From: Mediterraneibacter glycyrrhizinilyticus
GTDB taxonomy: Bacteria > Bacillota > Clostridia > Lachnospirales > Lachnospiraceae
Direction: 5' to 3'
Assembly (NCBI RefSeq): GCF_015560805.1
Contig: NZ_JADMSO010000001.1
Span: forward strand, 186,001-250,000
DNA length: 64,000 nt
Part shown: positions 60,801-64,000 of the stretch, piece after piece
Numbering within the stretch: position 1 is the first letter of the stretch
Layout: every line of letters starts with the position of its first letter
Notes under the pieces: generated by a model
The model's database searches: none
The model's input: the letters and a program-made list of their open reading frames with translations, nothing else
Told to the model about the DNA's origin: nothing
Program-made: the position numbers and the translations under genes

Positions 60801-62152
60801 TGCTAGATACAGTGCGAAGAGCATTTCGTATAGAAGAGATCCGCAAGAAAATCTTTTATACCTTTTTGATGCTTATCGTTGTTAGATTTGGTTCCCAATT
60901 GCCGGCTCCAGGCGTGGACCCAACCTTTATTCAGAATTTTTTCGCGAACCAGACCGGTGATGCATTCAATTTCTTTGATGCATTTACCGGGGGTTCTTTT
61001 ACCCAGATGTCGGTGTTTGCTCTCAGTATTACGCCGTACATCACATCATCTATTATCATGCAGCTTCTGACGATCGCGATTCCGAAACTGGAAGATATGC
61101 AGAAAGAGGGTGCGGATGGAAGAAAGAAGATTGCGGCGATCACAAGATATGTGACGGTCGTTCTTGCATTGATCGAGTCTACTGCAATGGCAGTCGGATT
61201 CGGACGTCAGGGACTTCTCGTTGAATTTAATTTTGTCAATGCGGCAATCGTTGTGTGCACACTGACCGCAGGAAGCGCATTCCTTATGTGGATCGGTGAG
61301 CGTATTACGGAAAAAGGTGTTGGAAACGGTATCTCTATCGTACTTTTGATCAATATTCTTTCCCGTGTACCGCAGGATCTTGTGCAGCTGTATACACAGT
61401 TCATCAGTGGAAAAACACTGGCAAAAGGAATCCTCGCGGCAGTGATCATTCTGCTTGTACTGTTGGCAGTTGTTGTATTTGTCATCATTCTTCAGGATGG
61501 GGAACGCAGAATCGCGGTACAGTACTCACAGAAAGTACAGGGACGGAAGACGTACGGAGGACAGTCCTCACATATTCCGCTTAAGGTGAACACCGCAGGA
61601 GTTATCCCGATCATCTTTGCATCATCGCTGATGCAGACGCCGATCGTCATCGCTACATTCCTCGGAAAAGGAGACGGAACAGGGATCGGAAGTCAGATTC
61701 TTCGGGCGTTGAACTCCAATAACTGGTGTGATCCGGATAACTTAATATATTCCATAGGGCTGATTTTCTACATTATCCTTACGATATTCTTTGCATATTT
61801 CTATACGTCGATCACATTCAATCCGTTGGAGATTGCAAACAACATGAAGAAAAGCGGCGGTTTTGTTCCGGGAATCCGTCCGGGAAAACCGACCGTAGAA
61901 TATTTCCAGAAGATTTTGAACTACATTATTTTTATTGGGGCATGTGGACTGATTATCGTTCAGGTAATTCCATTTTTCTTCAATGGTGTATTCGGGGCAA
62001 ACGTTTCTTTCGGAGGAACATCCCTGATCATTATCGTAGGTGTTGTGCTTGAGACGATCAAGCAGATCGAATCCCAGATGCTTGTACGCAACTATACGGG
62101 ATTTTTGAACAACAAAGGAAATTCAATGAAAAACAGTTTCCTTGGATACTAA
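60800..62152 (+). CDS. secY: Preprotein translocase subunit SecY
   Basis: 450 aa, ten membrane segments. Signatures: MLIVVRFGSQLPAPGVDP near the N terminus, ALSITPYITSSIIMQLL and GERITEKGVGNGISIVLL. SecY is the channel of the Sec translocon. Located as usual within spc, translationally coupled to rplO. Confidence 0.98.
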   Translation: MLDTVRRAFRIEEIRKKIFYTFLMLIVVRFGSQLPAPGVDPTFIQNFFANQTGDAFNFFDAFTGGSFTQMSVFALSITPYITSSIIMQLLTIAIPKLEDMQKEGADGRKKIAAITRYVTVVLALIESTAMAVGFGRQGLLVEFNFVNAAIVVCTLTAGSAFLMWIGERITEKGVGNGISIVLLINILSRVPQDLVQLYTQFISGKTLAKGILAAVIILLVLLAVVVFVIILQDGERRIAVQYSQKVQGRKTYGGQSSHIPLKVNTAGVIPIIFASSLMQTPIVIATFLGKGDGTGIGSQILRALNSNNWCDPDNLIYSIGLIFYIILTIFFAYFYTSITFNPLEIANNMKKSGGFVPGIRPGKPTVEYFQKILNYIIFIGACGLIIVQVIPFFFNGVFGANVSFGGTSLIIIVGVVLETIKQIESQMLVRNYTGFLNNKGNSMKNSFLGY

Positions 62153-62169
62153 GAGATTTAGCTCGTTGT

Positions 62170-62201
62170 ACCTGTCCGGATCAAAAGACAGGTGCGACGG
62201 G
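62170..62201 (+). repeat. Hairpin between secY and adk
   Basis: CGTTGTACCTGTC and GACAGGTGCGACG form a 13-bp stem (two G-U) with a 9-nt loop; not followed by a T run, so it may process or stabilise the message. Confidence 0.5.
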
Positions 62202-62265
62202 TTAATGTGCGTTCCGGCGTACTAAAAAGATGACAGCAAATACATATAAAGGAGGGTTACACAAT

Positions 62266-62910
62266 ATGAAGATTATTATGTTAGGCGCACCGGGTGCCGG
62301 CAAGGGTACACAGGCGAAGAAAATTGCCGAGAAATATGCGATCCCGCACATTTCAACAGGAGACATTTTCCGGGCAAATATCAAGAACGGAACCGAACTC
62401 GGTCAGAAAGCAAAAGGATATATGGATCAGGGACTTCTCGTTCCGGATGAACTGGTCGTAGATCTTGTTGCCGACCGCGTGAAGCAGGGCGACTGCAAAA
62501 ACGGTTATGTGCTGGACGGATTCCCGAGAACGATCCCGCAGGCGGAAGCTCTGGATCATGCGCTTGCCGAGATGGGAGAAAAGATGGACTACGCGATCAA
62601 TGTGGAAGTTCCGGATGAGAACATCGTCAACCGTATGTCAGGAAGAAGAGCCTGTGTGGACTGCGGAGCAACGTATCATATTGTGTATGCTCCGACCAAA
62701 GAAGACGGAGTCTGCGACAAATGCGGCGGCAGCCTGATCCTGCGCGATGATGACAAACCGGAGACGGTGAAGAAGCGTCTCGGTGTGTATCATGACCAGA
62801 CACAGCCGCTGATCGACTACTATACAAATGCCGGAATCTTAAAAGAAGTAGACGGCACGATCGAGATCGAAGATGTGTTCGGCGAGATCGTAAAGATCCT
62901 GGGAGCGTAG
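62266..62910 (+). CDS. adk: Adenylate kinase
   Basis: 214 aa from ATG 62266 after AAAGGAGGG. P loop [25 protein letters not shown], and a zinc-type lid with CVDCG and CDKCGG. Balances AMP, ADP and ATP. The map gene that normally follows adk in this operon is absent here. Confidence 0.98.
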   Translation: MKIIMLGAPGAGKGTQAKKIAEKYAIPHISTGDIFRANIKNGTELGQKAKGYMDQGLLVPDELVVDLVADRVKQGDCKNGYVLDGFPRTIPQAEALDHALAEMGEKMDYAINVEVPDENIVNRMSGRRACVDCGATYHIVYAPTKEDGVCDKCGGSLILRDDDKPETVKKRLGVYHDQTQPLIDYYTNAGILKEVDGTIEIEDVFGEIVKILGA

Positions 62911-62913
62911 TCA

Positions 62914-63138
62914 ATGGAACTGAAGCCGGGAATGCTCGCCAGATCGAAAGCCGGGCGGGATAAGGATTGTATATATGTTATAAGATCTGTCAATGATGAA
63001 TATGTATATCTGGCGGACTCTCTCGAGGAGGGAACCCGCCGGATCAAGAAAAAGAACCGGAAACATATTCAGGTAATAAAGAAAACAGGAAATGTAAAGT
63101 GCGAAGCGCACGGGAGGATTAAGCATGTCAAAAGCTGA
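62914..63138 (+). CDS. KOW-domain protein, ribosomal L14e-like
   Basis: 74 aa starting 3 nt after adk. [20 protein letters not shown] and the basic tail [20 protein letters not shown] are typical of the small KOW/L14e-like proteins found between adk or map and infA in Firmicutes. Probably RNA binding; function unknown. It overlaps infA by 14 nt. Confidence 0.85.
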   Translation: MELKPGMLARSKAGRDKDCIYVIRSVNDEYVYLADSLEEGTRRIKKKNRKHIQVIKKTGNVKCEAHGRIKHVKS

Positions 63139-63343
63139 CGTAATCGAAATCGAAGGAGTCGTAGTTGAAAAACTGCCGAATGCGATGTTTAAAGTTGAGT
63201 TGGAGAACGGACACATTGTTCTGGCGCATATCAGCGGAAAACTGCGTATGAATTTTATTAAGATTTTGCCGGGAGACAAGGTAACTTTGGAAATGTCTCC
63301 GTATGACCTCAGCAAAGGTAGAATTGTCTGGAGAGACAAATAA
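63125..63343 (+). CDS. infA: Translation initiation factor IF-1
   Basis: 72 aa with the S1-like fold: [40 protein letters not shown] and [17 protein letters not shown] precedes the ATG, inside the end of the KOW gene. Confidence 0.98.
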   Translation: MSKADVIEIEGVVVEKLPNAMFKVELENGHIVLAHISGKLRMNFIKILPGDKVTLEMSPYDLSKGRIVWRDK

Positions 63344-63420
63344 ATATCGATATAGTGAAATAAAACAACGAAACAGTATAAAAAAGATGCAAAATTGTGA
63401 ATCAATAACACAAAAAGGTG

Positions 63421-63450
63421 TTGACTTTGCGATGAATTAGGCGTTATAAT
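63421..63450 (+). promoter_or_regulatory. Internal promoter before rpmJ
   Basis: TTGACT, an 18-nt spacer and TATAAT; about 80 nt before rpmJ. It would drive rpmJ and the following alpha-operon genes. Confidence 0.75.
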
Positions 63451-63532
63451 ATCAAATGGTTGTTTTTGGGTAGGTGTGTCCAAAAATATCCGTAGCATAA
63501 GGATTCAGCAAAGGATGGAAGGAGGATTTGAC

Positions 63533-63646
63533 ATGAAGGTTAGATCATCAGTAAAACCAATCTGTGAAAAATGCAAGATTATCAAGAGAAAAGGAAGTAT
63601 CCGCGTAATCTGCGAAAATCCGAAGCACAAACAGAGACAGGGCTAA
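63533..63646 (+). CDS. rpmJ: 50S ribosomal protein L36
   Basis: 37 aa from ATG 63533 after [27 protein letters not shown] followed by [17 protein letters not shown], with three Cys and one His as zinc ligands. In its normal place before rpsM. Confidence 0.97.
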   Translation: MKVRSSVKPICEKCKIIKRKGSIRVICENPKHKQRQG

Positions 63647-63694
63647 TTTATTAGTTTTGAGGAGAATTTGTGCAACAAAATTAGGCGGCTGACA

Positions 63695-64000
63695 GTGCGA
63701 CACACCAGGCGGTGTGTAGACTGTTTAATATACAGTAAGGTTACACCAGGCGACTATCACAGGTACCGGTAGAGTCGGTGTTCGCTGCATTTGGGCTGTA
63801 CGGCATATTCCCATGCCGATACATGAGAGGACCTGGCATTCACAGCAGGAAAATCCGGTTTGAAGAAACCGTCGGATGCAGAATGTATATTGCTTATAAT
63901 ACCCGGAGAAAGAGCGGTATATAAAAAAGAACCGTGCCGGGAAAGGGCATGGTAGCATGCCTGGGCGGTACCGACCTCGAAAGATCATGTCGGGAAACCC
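63695..64000 (+). mobile_element. Probable group II intron, 5' part (domain I), running past the window end
   Basis: From 63695 the sequence begins GTGCGACACACC, matching the group II 5' consensus GUGYG, and then has no coding frame but many nested stems (for example CACACC/GGTGTG). The bases just upstream suit intron recognition: CTGACA (63689-63694) can pair with TGTCGG (63988-63993), and TAGGCG (63682-63687) with TGCTTA (63891-63896) in a hairpin loop, at about the usual EBS1 and EBS2 positions. GTCGG can alternatively pair with CCGAC at 63971, so the EBS1 assignment is tentative. The reverse transcriptase would lie outside the window. Confidence 0.65.

Noticed and set aside
63725-63988. 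Minus-strand frame at the window end
   Set aside because: It lies within the structured intron-like sequence and encodes nothing recognisable.

Overview
The window looks like the chromosome of an anaerobic, moderate-GC Firmicute, most likely a Lachnospiraceae (Clostridium cluster XIVa) relative. The signs are an oxygen-sensitive class III ribonucleotide reductase, [FeFe]-hydrogenase maturation genes, a rubredoxin fusion, a selenocysteine island, strong GGAGG ribosome binding sites, plant-polysaccharide hydrolases with ABC sugar uptake, and the Firmicute S10-spc ribosomal order with a zinc-type S14. This placement is inference from gene content; no search was run.

Layout. 1-4.1 kb: the 3' part of nrdD, nrdG, a flavin reductase-rubredoxin fusion, xpt, a HAD phosphatase and tRNA-Ala(CGC). 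4.2-12.3 kb: a ComEC-like metallo-hydrolase, DedA, a GT4 glycosyltransferase, a lysophospholipid acyltransferase-like protein, a two-component system and a CPBP protease, with a dense cluster of nested palindromic repeats at 7.87-8.19 kb. 12.3-16.9 kb (minus strand): a hydrogenase maturation operon (TM1266-like regulator, hydE, hydG, hydF). Its leader can form two mutually exclusive hairpins, one a terminator, and its hydF carries an in-frame copy of a dispersed ~95-nt repeat. 17-26.4 kb: an AraC regulator divergent from a GH30 enzyme, TraX, acylphosphatase, proC, a thioredoxin reductase, an M23-like protein, an Rpn-family gene with a tandem 3' duplicate, and an RNA methyltransferase.

26.6-35.6 kb: a hemicellulose/pectin oligosaccharide locus (lipoprotein binding protein, two permeases, GH43, MGH1-like hydrolase, AraC regulator, and a GH4 enzyme with the CHEV signature of alpha-galacturonidases). 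35.6-44.9 kb: a near-complete selenium island: yedF, selD (itself using an in-frame UGA), selA, selB, a LysR regulator, a NifS-like desulfurase, YedE, a TusA-like carrier, a DUF3343 protein and tRNA-Sec. 45.1-50.4 kb: an ECF sigma factor, its probable anti-sigma and two large lipoproteins. 50.6-64 kb: the S10-spc operon from rpsJ to rpmJ with secY, adk and infA. The window ends inside what appears to be the 5' domain of a group II intron lying between rpmJ and the expected rpsM.

The selenium genes form one working set: YedE and the TusA/DUF3343 proteins plausibly import or carry selenium, the desulfurase-like enzyme may release it from selenocysteine, SelD makes selenophosphate, SelA charges tRNA-Sec and SelB delivers it. 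The HydEFG enzymes build the H-cluster of a hydrogenase encoded elsewhere. Most unusual are the non-coding features: the terminator-adjacent ~95-nt repeat that also lies inside hydF, the hyd leader switch, several palindromic repeat families, structured intergenic elements inside the ribosomal operon, and the putative intron.
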